64,000 nucleotides of DNA from Sphingomonas sp. 67-36 (GTDB taxonomy: Bacteria > Pseudomonadota > Alphaproteobacteria > Sphingomonadales > Sphingomonadaceae). Below the pieces are notes generated by a model. That model saw nothing but the letters and a program-made list of their open reading frames with translations, was not told where the DNA came from and searched no databases. The DNA lies in assembly GCA_001897375.1 (NCBI GenBank), contig MKSU01000003.1, positions 1-64,000 of the forward strand. Direction: 5' to 3'. Both the position numbers and the translations under genes were made by a program. Within the stretch, counting starts at the first letter, position 1; each line of letters opens with the position of its first letter. This document shows positions 32,500 to 41,618 of this stretch, piece after piece.

Positions 32500-33957
32500 A
32501 TGCCCGTGAAGCTGGCTCTTATCGCGCTTTCCGCCGCCGCGTCGCTGCTGCCGTTCCAGGCGCTGGCGCAGCAGAAGGCCGACGTGCTGATCCGCCACGC
32601 GACCGTGGTGGATGTCGAGCACGCGCGGACCATTCCCGATCAGGCGGTGGCGACGGTGGGCGAGAAGATCGTCGCGGTCGGCAACGACGCGGAGGTCGCG
32701 AAGGCATGGGCCGCGACCCGGCAGGTGGAGGGCAAGGGGCGCTTCCTCATCCCCGGCCTGTGGGACATGCACATGCACTTCGGCGGCGGCCCCGAGCTGG
32801 CGGACGAGAACAAGGCGCTGCTGCCGCTCTACGTCGCCTATGGCATCACCACGATCCGCGATTGCGCGGGCGACATGGCGTATGACGTGCTCGACTGGCG
32901 GCAGCAGATCGCGGACGGCAAGCTGTTCGGCCCGCGCCTGCTCACCTCCGGCCCGAAGATCGAGGGGATCAAGCCGGTGTGGAAGGGCACGCTGGAAACC
33001 GGTTCCGAGGCCGATGTCGATGCGGCGGTGGCGAAGCTGGTCGGGCTGAAGGTCGATTTCGTCAAGATCACCGACAGCACGCTGAAGCCCGAACTGTTCC
33101 TCTACGCGGTGCGCAAGGTGCGGGCGGCCGGGCTGCGCGCCTCGGGCCATATCCCGATGGCGCTGACGGTGGGGCAGGCGGTGGACGCCGGGATCAGCTC
33201 GATCGAGCATCTCAGCTACGCCTACAAGGCCGGGGTGAAGGACGAGGCGCGGATCGCGGCCGATTTCGGCGCCGGCCGCATCGATCGCGCGCAGGCGCAG
33301 GCGCAGCTTGCCGCCGGCTTCGATCCGGCGACGGCGATGGCATCCTATGCGAAGCTGCGCGACCGCAACGTGTTCGTGACGCCGACGCTCAATATCGAGC
33401 GGACGCTGGCCTATCTCGACAGCGACGATCATTCGAAGGACGCTTTCCTCGCCTATATCGGGCCGGGCATCCGCAAGACCTATCAGTGGCGCATCGACCG
33501 CGCCGCCAAGGCTACGCCGGCCGAGATCGAGGCGCGGCACGAGCAATATCGGAAGACGGCGGCGGTGATGCCGCTGCTGGAGAAGGCCGGCGTGACGATC
33601 ATGGCGGGCACCGACGCGGGCTTCCTCAATTCGTTCGATTATCCCGCGCTGGCGCTGCATCAGGAACTGGCGCTCTATGTGAAGAACGGGTTGACCCCGG
33701 CCGAGGCGCTTTCCGCCGCGACGCGTGCGGGGCCGAAGTGGTTCGGCGTGCTCGACCGCTACGGATCGGTCGAGACGGGCAAGCAGGCCGATCTGGTGCT
33801 GCTCGACCGCAATCCGCTGGAAGACATCACCGCGACGCAGAGCATCGACACGGTGATCCTGCGCGGCACGGTGGAAGATCGCGCGACGCTCGACCGGCTG
33901 CTGGCGGAGGCGAAGGCCAGGGTGGCGAAGTGGGACGCGGAGGCGGCGAAGAAGTGA
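32500..33957 (+). CDS. Secreted amidohydrolase family metal-dependent hydrolase
   Basis: This 485-residue protein has a signal peptide (KLALIALSAAASLLPFQALA). The TIM-barrel amidohydrolase marks follow in order: metal site PGLWDMHMHFGGGP, a lysine in KVDFVKITDS, SGHIPMAL, SSIEHLSY and the Asp of IMAGTDAGFLNSFDY. Late ALSAATRAGPKWFG and GKQADLVLLDRNPLEDI are typical of prolidase/imidazolonepropionase-like enzymes. AAGGA precedes paired ATGs at 32497 and 32500, of which the second is used. It leads a four-gene operon; the stop overlaps the deaminase start as GTGA. The substrate is unknown; a peptide-like or cyclic amide is likely. Confidence 0.86.
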   Translation: MPVKLALIALSAAASLLPFQALAQQKADVLIRHATVVDVEHARTIPDQAVATVGEKIVAVGNDAEVAKAWAATRQVEGKGRFLIPGLWDMHMHFGGGPELADENKALLPLYVAYGITTIRDCAGDMAYDVLDWRQQIADGKLFGPRLLTSGPKIEGIKPVWKGTLETGSEADVDAAVAKLVGLKVDFVKITDSTLKPELFLYAVRKVRAAGLRASGHIPMALTVGQAVDAGISSIEHLSYAYKAGVKDEARIAADFGAGRIDRAQAQAQLAAGFDPATAMASYAKLRDRNVFVTPTLNIERTLAYLDSDDHSKDAFLAYIGPGIRKTYQWRIDRAAKATPAEIEARHEQYRKTAAVMPLLEKAGVTIMAGTDAGFLNSFDYPALALHQELALYVKNGLTPAEALSAATRAGPKWFGVLDRYGSVETGKQADLVLLDRNPLEDITATQSIDTVILRGTVEDRATLDRLLAEAKARVAKWDAEAAKK

Positions 33958-34427
33958 CGGCGGCCGACGACGAACATTTCCTGCGCGCCGCGATCGATCT
34001 GGCGCGGGAGAATGTCGCGCGCGGCGGGCGGCCGTTCGGTGCATTGGTGGTGAGGAACGGCGCGGTGATCGCGACCGGCGTCAACGAGATCATCGCCACC
34101 CATGATCCCACCGCCCACGCCGAACTGGGCGCGATCCGCGCGGCGAGCCGGAAGCTCGGCTCGCCGGACCTCTCGGGATGCGTCGTCTATGCCAGCGGCC
34201 AGCCTTGCCCGATGTGCATGGCGGCGATGCGGATGGCGGGGATCGCGACGGTCGCCTTCGCCTGTTCGAATGCAGACGGCGAGCCGTTCGGCCTGTCGAC
34301 CGAAGCGGTGCGCCGCGAACTGGCGCTGCCCTTCGCGGAACAATCGATGGCGATCCGCCATATCCCGGTCGCCGGCGCGCCGGGCATCTATGCCGAATGG
34401 CGGGGCCGGCAGCAGCATCCGGCATGA
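33954..34427 (+). CDS. Nucleoside/guanine deaminase family zinc enzyme
   Basis: This 157-residue cytidine-deaminase-fold protein has the zinc and proton-shuttle motif PTAHAELGAIRAA (His-Ala-Glu) and the zinc cysteines in GQPCPMCMAAMRMAG. The length and RGGRPFGALVVRNG fit guanine deaminase (GuaD-like) better than TadA, but the substrate needs testing. The GTG start overlaps the amidohydrolase stop, and the stop overlaps the transporter ATG. It is cytoplasmic, whereas the upstream amidohydrolase is exported, so the two may act on successive sides of the membrane. Confidence 0.85.
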   Translation: MTAADDEHFLRAAIDLARENVARGGRPFGALVVRNGAVIATGVNEIIATHDPTAHAELGAIRAASRKLGSPDLSGCVVYASGQPCPMCMAAMRMAGIATVAFACSNADGEPFGLSTEAVRRELALPFAEQSMAIRHIPVAGAPGIYAEWRGRQQHPA

Positions 34428-35641
34428 CGACCCGCGCCGACCGCATGGCGTCCGGCGCGACGGCGATGCTGGGGCTGGTCGTGCTGGTCGGCCTCAACCT
34501 GCGTCCGTTCCTCACCGCGACCGGGCCGCTCGCCCCAGCCATCCGCGCCAGCACCGGCATGACGTTGCAGGGCATGTCGCTGCTGACGCTCGTGCCGATG
34601 CTGCTGATGGGGCTGTGCGCCTTCGCCGGGCCGGCGGTGCAGGCGGCGATCGGGGTGCGCGGCGCGATGGTCTGGGCGCTGCTGCTGCTCGCGGCGGGGT
34701 CGCTGCTGCGGCTGTGGACGTCGGACGGGGCGGGGCTGGTCGGCACGGCGGCTTTGCTCGGGCTGGGCGTCGCGGTGGTGCAGGCGGTGTTTCCGGCAGT
34801 GCTCAAGCATCATTTCCCGAGGCAGCTCGCGGTCGCGACCGGCCTTTATTCCGCGATGCTGATGGGCGGTGGGGCGCTCGGCGCGCGGCTGGCCCCGGCC
34901 ATCGCCGGCGCGGCGGGGAACTGGCACGTCGGGCTCGCGTGGCTGGCGCTGCCCGCGCTGGCGGCGGCGGTCGCGGCGATGCTCATCCTGCCGGCGGCCG
35001 AGCGGGGCGACGCCGCGCCGGCGATATCGGCGCGCGGGCTGCTGCGGCGACCGCGCACATGGCTGTTGATGGTGAGCTTCGGGCTTATCAACGGCGGCTA
35101 TTCCTCGATCATCGCATGGCTGCCGCCCTTCTATCAGGAGCGCGGCTGGAGCGCGGCGGCGAGCGGCGGATTGCTCGCGCTGATGGCGCTCAGCCAGGCG
35201 ACGGCGGCGCTGCTCTGCCCGGTGCTCGCGCGGCGCGGGCGGGACCGGCGCAGGTGGCTGTGGTCGACCATGGCGCTTCAGGCGGTTGGCTTCGCCGGAT
35301 TGGTCGCGGTGCCCGATTTGCTCCCATCGCTATGGGCGATGACGGTCGGCGCGGGGCTGGGCGGCTGTTTCGCGCTGACCATGCTGGTGGCGCTCGATCA
35401 TCTGCCCGATCCGGCGCGGGCCAGGGCGCTCGCCGCGCTGATGCAGGGCGGGGGCTTCCTCCTCGCCGCGATCGCGCCGTGGCTGGTGGCGCTGCTGCAC
35501 GAGCGGACGGGCGGCTTCGCCGCAGGCTGGGCGATGCACCTCGCGAGCGTCGCCCTTGTCGCGTGCCTGACGATCCGGCTGACGCCGCGCTCTTATGCCT
35601 CGGCGTTGGCGATCATGGCGGAGCGGCCTTCGCCGCGCTAA
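34424..35641 (+). CDS. CynX/NimT-type MFS transporter
   Basis: This 405-residue carrier has 12 helices. The first reads LGLVVLVGLNLRPFLTATGP, whose Leu-Arg-Pro element is characteristic of the cyanate/nitroimidazole permease group (CynX/NimT). GLINGGYSSIIAWLPPFYQE in the second half is also typical. It is translationally linked to the deaminase gene (ATGA) and probably imports the substrate or exports the product of that enzyme. Confidence 0.85.
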   Translation: MTTRADRMASGATAMLGLVVLVGLNLRPFLTATGPLAPAIRASTGMTLQGMSLLTLVPMLLMGLCAFAGPAVQAAIGVRGAMVWALLLLAAGSLLRLWTSDGAGLVGTAALLGLGVAVVQAVFPAVLKHHFPRQLAVATGLYSAMLMGGGALGARLAPAIAGAAGNWHVGLAWLALPALAAAVAAMLILPAAERGDAAPAISARGLLRRPRTWLLMVSFGLINGGYSSIIAWLPPFYQERGWSAAASGGLLALMALSQATAALLCPVLARRGRDRRRWLWSTMALQAVGFAGLVAVPDLLPSLWAMTVGAGLGGCFALTMLVALDHLPDPARARALAALMQGGGFLLAAIAPWLVALLHERTGGFAAGWAMHLASVALVACLTIRLTPRSYASALAIMAERPSPR

Positions 35642-35650
35642 ACGCGCCGC

Positions 35651-36535
35651 ATGACGGTGTATCGCCAGATCGGCGTGGTCGGCTCGGGCCGGGTCGCCAG
35701 CGCGCTCGCGCTTGCGCTCGGCCCACATTCGGCCGCGCCCCCGCTGCTCCATGCGCGGTCGCCGGATAGACTGCGCGCCGCCGTCGCATCGATCGGGCGG
35801 GCGAGTGCGGCGTCGGGATATGAGGAATTGGCCGGCGCCTGCGACCTCGTCGCCATCGCGGTATCCGACGATTCGATCGAGCCGGTCGTCGCGGATATCG
35901 CGCGGGCGATGCCGGCCGGGCGGACGCCGTTCGTCTTCCACGTCAGCGGCCGCAGCGGCGCAGCGATTCTCGATCCGTTGCGGATGAAGGGCGCGCGGAC
36001 CGCAGCGATCCATCCGGTGATGACCTTTACCGGCGACCCGGCAAGCGAGGTGCGCCGCATGGCCGGCGCGCGCTTCGCGATCACCGCGTCGAGCGAGGCG
36101 GCGTTGGCGGAGGCGCACGCGCTCGTGCGGCTTCTCGGTGGCGTCGCGGTGGAGATCGCGGAGGACCGCCGCCCGCTCTACCACGCCGCGCTGAGCCACG
36201 CCGCCAATCACCTCGTCACCCTGTTGAGCGGATCGGCGCGGGTGCTGGAAGCCACGGGGGCGGAGGATCCCTATGGCCTGCTCGCCCCCTTGGTCCGGGC
36301 GGCATTGGAGAACAGCCTGACGCGCGGCTTCGCGGCGCTGTCCGGCCCGCTGCTGCGCGGCGACGACGAGACCGTCAGAGGCCATCTGAGCGCGCTTGGC
36401 AATTATTGCCCGGAGGTGCTGCCGGCCTATCGCGCGATGGCGCTCGCCACGCTCGATGAACTGGAGCGCACGGGATCGCGGGCGCCGTCATCGGCGCTGC
36501 GCAAGGACCTGGAGTCTCACGATCCGACGCCGTGA
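35651..36535 (+). CDS. Rossmann-fold protein with DUF2520 domain
   Basis: This 294-residue protein starts with a dinucleotide site (IGVVGSGRVASALALALG) and has FHVSGRSGAAILDPL and AAIHPVMTFTGDP. A helical DUF2520 half follows, with LYHAALSHAANHLVTLL. Relatives resemble ketopantoate or F420-NADP reductases, and their reaction is not settled. It is the last gene of the LysR-linked operon, 9 bases after the transporter. Its 3' end overlaps the convergent BBE oxidase gene by 19 bases. Confidence 0.82.
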   Translation: MTVYRQIGVVGSGRVASALALALGPHSAAPPLLHARSPDRLRAAVASIGRASAASGYEELAGACDLVAIAVSDDSIEPVVADIARAMPAGRTPFVFHVSGRSGAAILDPLRMKGARTAAIHPVMTFTGDPASEVRRMAGARFAITASSEAALAEAHALVRLLGGVAVEIAEDRRPLYHAALSHAANHLVTLLSGSARVLEATGAEDPYGLLAPLVRAALENSLTRGFAALSGPLLRGDDETVRGHLSALGNYCPEVLPAYRAMALATLDELERTGSRAPSSALRKDLESHDPTP

Positions 36536-38271
36536 TGCACGCGGAACATATTGCCGGGATCGTACCGCCGCTTGATCGCGAGCAGGCGCGGATAGTTCGC
36601 GCCCCAGAAAGCCTCGCTCCAGCGCGGGTGGAAATAGTCCGTCTCCGAGACATAGGAGGCGGGCGGGCCGCTGATCGCCTCCAGCGGCGCGAACGCCGCC
36701 TTCATCGCGGCGGCGTCCCTGCGTCCGCCAGCCATATCCGGCTCGTGCCCCGCCACGCCGGGCCAGGCCGGCGCTTCCCCGCCCGCGACGATCGCCAGCG
36801 CGAAGGCGTCGAGCAGGCGCGGGTTGGTCGATGTGTCGGCGCAGGCGGCGCGGACTTCCGGCGTCGCGCCCGCGATCCCCTTGTTGAAGTGCAGCGTGAC
36901 GCCCCAATGCGCCGCCGCCTCGATCAGCGCCGCGACCAGTCGCCCGCTGTTCGACGGCGCGAGCAGGGAAGCGGGCAGCCAGGTAGAGTGATAGCCGTGG
37001 ATCACCCAGCCTGCCTCGTCGCCGTTCTGCGCCCAGAAGGCGTCGCGCGGGCGGGCGCCGGGGCGATCGTCATGGCGGATCACGCCGGGCAGCGTCCTGA
37101 GGAAATCCGGGTCCCACATGCGCTGCGCCGGGAAGGCGGCGATCATCGGTTGGCTCACCGTGTAATCCCCCGGCCGCGCGCCGAGATGCGCGAGCAGCGG
37201 TTGCCATGTTGCCTCGGCCTGCGCCTGGCTCAGCCCGGAGAACAGCATCCGCACCGAAAGCCGCCGCTCCCGGAAGCCGATCTGCTCGCCCCATTCGGGG
37301 TTGAACAGCGACGAACGGTAAAGCTCCACCACGCGCGCCACGAGATCGCGCCATGCGGCGTCGGATGTCGCGGTGACGTCGAACATCACCGCGCCGAATG
37401 TCGCCGGCAGGTCGTGGGTGCGCAGCGTCATCTGCGTGACCACGCCGAAGCTGCCCCCGCCGCCGCCCTTCAGCGCCCAGAAGAGATCGACGTCGCGATG
37501 CGCGTTGGCGATGCGGATGCGACCGTCGGCGGTGACCACCTCCGCCTCGATCAGCCCGGCCGCGCCGGTGCCGTAGCGTTTGGAGAAGCTGCCGAAGCCG
37601 CCGCCCTGCACCAGTCCGGCGACGCCCACCGTCATGCAGCCGCCGCCCTGCACGTAGCGCCCGCCGCGCGTCGTCACCGCGTCATAGGCGCGACCCCACA
37701 TCACCCCGGCGCCGAGCGAGACGGCGGGCTGCGGCGCGGTGCCGGCGGGTGCGCCTTCGGCCACGAAGGCGTCGTGAAGCTCGATCGCCTCCATCCGGCG
37801 CGTCCAGACGAGCAGCGAATCCGGCGCGTTCGAGCCGCCGATATAGCTGTGCCCGCCGCCTTTCACGACGATCCGCACGCCGGTGCGCCGCGCGAAACCG
37901 ACGGCGGCGGCGACATCGGCGGCGGAGGTCGCCGCCAGCACCCGGGCGCTCGGTTGCGAGGTCCAGCCGTCCGTCCAGCCGAGGGTCTGCGTCAGCGCGG
38001 GATCGTCGCCGATGAAATAGGGGTTGGTCAGGTTGCGGAACAGTTCGGCGGTCGCCGGATCGCCGGGCCGCGAGCGCGCCTCCACCAGTGGCGAGCGGAC
38101 GGGAAGCAGCCGGCCCGGAACCTCCCGCGCGAGCCGCTCCCATTGCGCCGGCGCGGGCAGGGTCGCGGGAAGCATCGCGCCCAGTCCGCGCGCCGGCCCC
38201 GCCGCCGCGATGCCGAGCGATGCCCCGATCAGCGCGCGGCGGTTCAATCCATGATCGAGAAAGCTGTCCAT
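36517..38271 (-). CDS. FAD-binding BBE-type oxidoreductase (berberine-bridge-like), exported
   Basis: This 584-residue protein has a twin-arginine-like start (LNRRALIGASLGIAAAG). The PCMH FAD domain follows, with RIVVKGGGHSYIGGSNAPDS, whose histidine is the usual covalent flavin anchor, and YVQGGGCMTVGVAGLVQGGG. A BBE tail ends RYDPGNMFRVHHGV. Such enzymes oxidise sugars, alcohols or alkaloid-like compounds with oxygen. The ATG at 38271 has AAGGGA 8 bases before it; an ATG 21 bases upstream is also possible. It diverges from the LytTR regulator with 65 bases between. Confidence 0.87.
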   Translation of the reverse strand: MDSFLDHGLNRRALIGASLGIAAAGPARGLGAMLPATLPAPAQWERLAREVPGRLLPVRSPLVEARSRPGDPATAELFRNLTNPYFIGDDPALTQTLGWTDGWTSQPSARVLAATSAADVAAAVGFARRTGVRIVVKGGGHSYIGGSNAPDSLLVWTRRMEAIELHDAFVAEGAPAGTAPQPAVSLGAGVMWGRAYDAVTTRGGRYVQGGGCMTVGVAGLVQGGGFGSFSKRYGTGAAGLIEAEVVTADGRIRIANAHRDVDLFWALKGGGGGSFGVVTQMTLRTHDLPATFGAVMFDVTATSDAAWRDLVARVVELYRSSLFNPEWGEQIGFRERRLSVRMLFSGLSQAQAEATWQPLLAHLGARPGDYTVSQPMIAAFPAQRMWDPDFLRTLPGVIRHDDRPGARPRDAFWAQNGDEAGWVIHGYHSTWLPASLLAPSNSGRLVAALIEAAAHWGVTLHFNKGIAGATPEVRAACADTSTNPRLLDAFALAIVAGGEAPAWPGVAGHEPDMAGGRRDAAAMKAAFAPLEAISGPPASYVSETDYFHPRWSEAFWGANYPRLLAIKRRYDPGNMFRVHHGVGS

Positions 38272-38336
38272 CTGCCGGTCCCTTATTTGCATCCGGGCAT
38301 CTTCCGGTCGCGAGGCCGCCGCGCCATAGAGGCGGG

Positions 38337-39191
38337 ATGGCCGGGGACGCGGATGGTATGAGCGGCGATCGTGGTGGGGCGTCCGGCGTTCCGGCGGGGA
38401 CGAGCGGTGTGCCCGCCTTCGGTTACGCCGCCGCCGCGATCGGCACCTTCCTCGTCACCAGCATGAACGTCTGGTCCGGGCTGGATGGCCGGCATGGGAA
38501 CGACTGGCGGATCGCGGTCTATGAATATACCAGCACCGCCGTCATCTTCGCGCTGCTATGGCCGCTTGGCCGGCTTGTCCGCCGCGTGCTGGAAGACTGG
38601 CCGTTGCGGCGGGGAAGGGCGGCCGCGCTGCTGCTGGCGGGGTTGCCGGCGTTCGCGCTGGCGCATGTCTGGGGCTTCGTCGCGCTGCGGACGGCGATCT
38701 TCGCCGCGTTCGGGATGCGCTACGACTTCGACGGCCCGAGCGGGTGGGCCTTCGAATTCCCCAAGGAGATCGCGGTCTATGCGATCCTCGTCATGGTGCT
38801 CGGCGCGACGACGGCGCTGGCGCGCCGGCCGACGGTGAGCGACGCGCCGGCCGAGACCGATCGCCGCCTTGTCCTGCGCGAGGGCGGGCGCGTGATCCAT
38901 GTCCGCCCGGCGGAGGTCGCGGCGGTCTCGTCGGCGGGAAACTATGTCGAATATCATCTGGTCGACGGTCGGAAGCCGCTCGTCCGGGGAACGCTCTCCG
39001 CGTGCGAGGCGGTGCTTGGCGCCACCGGCTTCGTGCGAAGTCACCGCTCGTGGCTGGTCAACATCCGGCTGATCGAGGAAATCGAACCCGCCGGCAGCGG
39101 CGACCGCCGCCTGCTCCTGTCGGGTGGCGTGGAAGCCCCGCTCTCGCGCCGCTTCGCCGATGGCTTCGACGCGGCGCTGACGGTTCAATAG
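38337..39191 (+). CDS. Membrane-bound LytTR-type transcriptional regulator
   Basis: This 284-residue protein has about four transmembrane helices (residues ~28-160) and a C-terminal LytTR DNA-binding domain: GRVIHVRPAEVAAVSSAGNY, then VRGTLSACEAVLGATGFVRS with the conserved HRSWLVNIRLIEEIEP. Membrane LytTR proteins are common in sphingomonads and regulate neighbouring genes, so the divergent BBE oxidase gene is a likely target. The stop overlaps the convergent acyl-CoA dehydrogenase gene by 7 bases. Confidence 0.86.
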   Translation: MAGDADGMSGDRGGASGVPAGTSGVPAFGYAAAAIGTFLVTSMNVWSGLDGRHGNDWRIAVYEYTSTAVIFALLWPLGRLVRRVLEDWPLRRGRAAALLLAGLPAFALAHVWGFVALRTAIFAAFGMRYDFDGPSGWAFEFPKEIAVYAILVMVLGATTALARRPTVSDAPAETDRRLVLREGGRVIHVRPAEVAAVSSAGNYVEYHLVDGRKPLVRGTLSACEAVLGATGFVRSHRSWLVNIRLIEEIEPAGSGDRRLLLSGGVEAPLSRRFADGFDAALTVQ

Positions 39192-40357
39192 CTCCTTGGC
39201 AGGCCGAGGACATGCTCGGCGAGGAAGGACAGGATCAGGTTGGTCGAGATCGGCGCGACCTGATAGAGCCGCGTTTCGCGGAACTTGCGCTCCACGTCAT
39301 ATTCCTCCGCGAAGCCGAAGCCGCCGTGCGTCTGGATGCAGGCGTTGCCCGCCTCGACCGAGGCGTCTGCGGCGAGCAGCTTGGCCATGTTCGCCTCCGC
39401 GCCATTGGGCTTGCCCGCCTCGTAGAGCCGCGCCGCCTCATGCACCATCAGCTCGGCCGCGCGCATGTTGGCGTAGGCGCGGGCGATCGGGAAGGAGACG
39501 CCCTGGTTCTTGCCGATCGCGCGGCCGAACACATGGCGCTCGCCGGCATATTCGACCGACTTCCTGGTGAACCATTTCGCGTCGCCGACGCATTCCGCCG
39601 CGATCAGCGTGCGTTCGGCGTTCATGCCCGACAGGATGTAGCGGAAGCCCTTGCCCTCGTCGCCGAGCAGGTTCGCCGCCGGGATGCGCATGTTGTCGAA
39701 GAACACCTCGGTCGTGGCGTGGTTCATCATCGTGCGGATCGGGCGGATGGTGAGCGAGCCGTCGGCCAGCGCCTGCTTCATGTCGACGATGAAGGTGGAC
39801 AGCCCCTCGGTCTTCTTCGCCGCCTGATCGCGCGGCGTGGTGCGCGCGAGCAGCAGCATCAGATCGCTATGCTCGGCGCGGCTGGTCCAGATCTTCTGGC
39901 CGTTGACGACATAATGATCGCCGTCGCGCACCGCCGTGGTGCGCAATGCGGTGGTGTCGGTGCCGCTGGTAGGCTCGGTCACGCCGAACGCTTGCAGGCG
40001 CAGCTCGCCGGTGGCGATCTTCGGGAGATAGGCGCGCTTCTGCTCCTCCGACCCGTGGCGCAGGATCGTGCCCATCGTGTACATCTGCGCATGGCACGCG
40101 CCGCCGTTGCAGCCCTCCGCCTGGATCGTCTCGAGGATCGCCGCCGCCGCCGTGAGGCCCAGCCCCGAGCCGCCATATTCCTCCGGGATCAGCACGGAGA
40201 GATAGCCCGCGTCGGTCAGCGCCTTGACGAACGCCGTGGGATATTCGCGCTTCTCGTCCAGCCTGCGCCAATATTCGCCGGGGAATTCCGCGCACAGCCG
40301 CCGCACGCCCGCGCGGATCTCGGGAAAATCCTCGCTGTCATACGGGCTGAGGTTCAT
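39185..40357 (-). CDS. Acyl-CoA dehydrogenase
   Basis: This 390-residue FAD enzyme has the family signatures: QAFGVTEPTSGTDTTALRTT and YVVNGQKIWTSRAEHSD in the middle domain, and a C-terminal QTHGGFGFAEEYDVERKFRE. The catalytic-base region falls in the FGFAEEYDVE helix. The ATG at 40357 has AGGAAG 7 bases before it, so an extended upstream frame is rejected. Located 121 bases after a LysR gene on the same strand, it may be that regulator's target. The chain length or branching of the substrate is unknown. Confidence 0.9.
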   Translation of the reverse strand: MNLSPYDSEDFPEIRAGVRRLCAEFPGEYWRRLDEKREYPTAFVKALTDAGYLSVLIPEEYGGSGLGLTAAAAILETIQAEGCNGGACHAQMYTMGTILRHGSEEQKRAYLPKIATGELRLQAFGVTEPTSGTDTTALRTTAVRDGDHYVVNGQKIWTSRAEHSDLMLLLARTTPRDQAAKKTEGLSTFIVDMKQALADGSLTIRPIRTMMNHATTEVFFDNMRIPAANLLGDEGKGFRYILSGMNAERTLIAAECVGDAKWFTRKSVEYAGERHVFGRAIGKNQGVSFPIARAYANMRAAELMVHEAARLYEAGKPNGAEANMAKLLAADASVEAGNACIQTHGGFGFAEEYDVERKFRETRLYQVAPISTNLILSFLAEHVLGLPRSY

Positions 40358-40478
40358 CGTTGCGCTTCCTGCAATGCGGGCCGTTCGGCGAGGTGTCGCC
40401 GCTGTTATCGCCCTTGCACGCGCCACCCGCCACGAAAAGATCGCTCAAGGATGTTCCCGGAATTCTCATAGGGGAATC

Positions 40479-41507
40479 CTATGCCCGGTCGCGCCCGGTT
40501 GCGTCGATCGCGACGGCGTCGAGCTGGAAGCGCTCGATCATCTCGCGCACGATGACGGCGATGGATTGCTGCACCGCCTGGCTGGCGCGGGTGATCGGTC
40601 GCGTCCGCTTGCGCAGGAGGTAGGCAGTGCGCGTCATGGTCGGCTCGACGATCTCGATCGCGCGGACGGTGCCGGCCGCCACCTCGTCGATCACCGCCGC
40701 GTGCGGCACGATCGTATAGGCGCTCGCGCGCGTTGCCATGGTGACGATCTGCGGCAGCGAATCGATCTCGACCACCACGTTCAGCGCGATGCCGGCGGCG
40801 CGGGCGAACCGCTCCACCACCTTGCGCGCGCCGTGCGAGGCGGCGGGCAGCGCAAGCGGCAGCGCGCGCAGATCGATGGCGCGGATCGTCGGCGCGTCGG
40901 GGTCTTCCAGATTGGCGCCCTCGGGCAGATTGTCCGGCGCGCTGATCAGGAACAGTTTCTCCGCCAGCAGCGGCTGGAACAGCAACTCGCGATTGTCGCG
41001 CAGCTCATAGACGCAGCCGAGATCGATGCGATCGTTCTCCACCCACTCGGTGATGTCGCCGGACAACCCTTCCGAGATGCGCAGCCGCACGTCGGGATAT
41101 TCGCTACGGATCGTCTCGGCGAGCGGCACGCTGAGCAACAGGCCGAGCGACGGCGGCAGCCCGATCGAGACGAGGCCGCGCGCTTCCGTGCCGGCGTGGC
41201 GGATATCGCTGATCGCCCGTGCGGCGGCATCGACGATCCCGCGCCCGCGCTCGGCCAGCAATTGCCCAGCCTCCGTCAGCGTCACGCCCCGCCCGCTGCG
41301 CACGACGAGTTGCACGCCCAGCTTGCTTTCCAGCCGCATCAGGTTCTCCGACAGCGACGGCTGCGCCATATGCAGCGCCGCCGCCGCCGAGGAGATCGAC
41401 CCTTCCTCCGCCAGCGTCAGGAAGTAATGAAGCTGGCGGATATCCAGCGCCGGCAATTCCCTTGCCGCCTGAAGCGATCGCTCACGCGCGGGCTGGACGG
41501 AGGACAT
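40479..41507 (-). CDS. LysR family transcriptional regulator (CbnR/NAC-like)
   Basis: This 342-residue protein has the helix-turn-helix LHYFLTLAEEGSISSAAAAL and HMAQPSLSENLMRLESKLGV, then a type 2 periplasmic-binding-like sensor domain (GLVSIGLPPSLGLLLSVPLA). It carries an N-terminal extension of ~28 residues before the usual start. The ATG at 41507 follows AAGGAT about 10 bases away; an in-frame TTG 21 bases upstream is weaker. The downstream acyl-CoA dehydrogenase gene on the same strand is its likely target. Confidence 0.88.
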   Translation of the reverse strand: MSSVQPARERSLQAARELPALDIRQLHYFLTLAEEGSISSAAAALHMAQPSLSENLMRLESKLGVQLVVRSGRGVTLTEAGQLLAERGRGIVDAAARAISDIRHAGTEARGLVSIGLPPSLGLLLSVPLAETIRSEYPDVRLRISEGLSGDITEWVENDRIDLGCVYELRDNRELLFQPLLAEKLFLISAPDNLPEGANLEDPDAPTIRAIDLRALPLALPAASHGARKVVERFARAAGIALNVVVEIDSLPQIVTMATRASAYTIVPHAAVIDEVAAGTVRAIEIVEPTMTRTAYLLRKRTRPITRASQAVQQSIAVIVREMIERFQLDAVAIDATGRDRA

Positions 41508-41618
41508 GGCGGCGAAATCCTTCCCCAAACATATAGGAAGGCCCTATGCCGTCCAATGCATCGTCAGGGGAAGCGAGTTTCCGTGAGCAGGCGGTGCGGG
41601 ATCAGCCGCAGGCGACGA

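Noticed and set aside
32979..33953. Long in-frame extension upstream of the deaminase, inside the amidohydrolase gene
   Set aside because: The deaminase fold starts right after the GTG at 33954, and the upstream part is an out-of-frame reading of the amidohydrolase.
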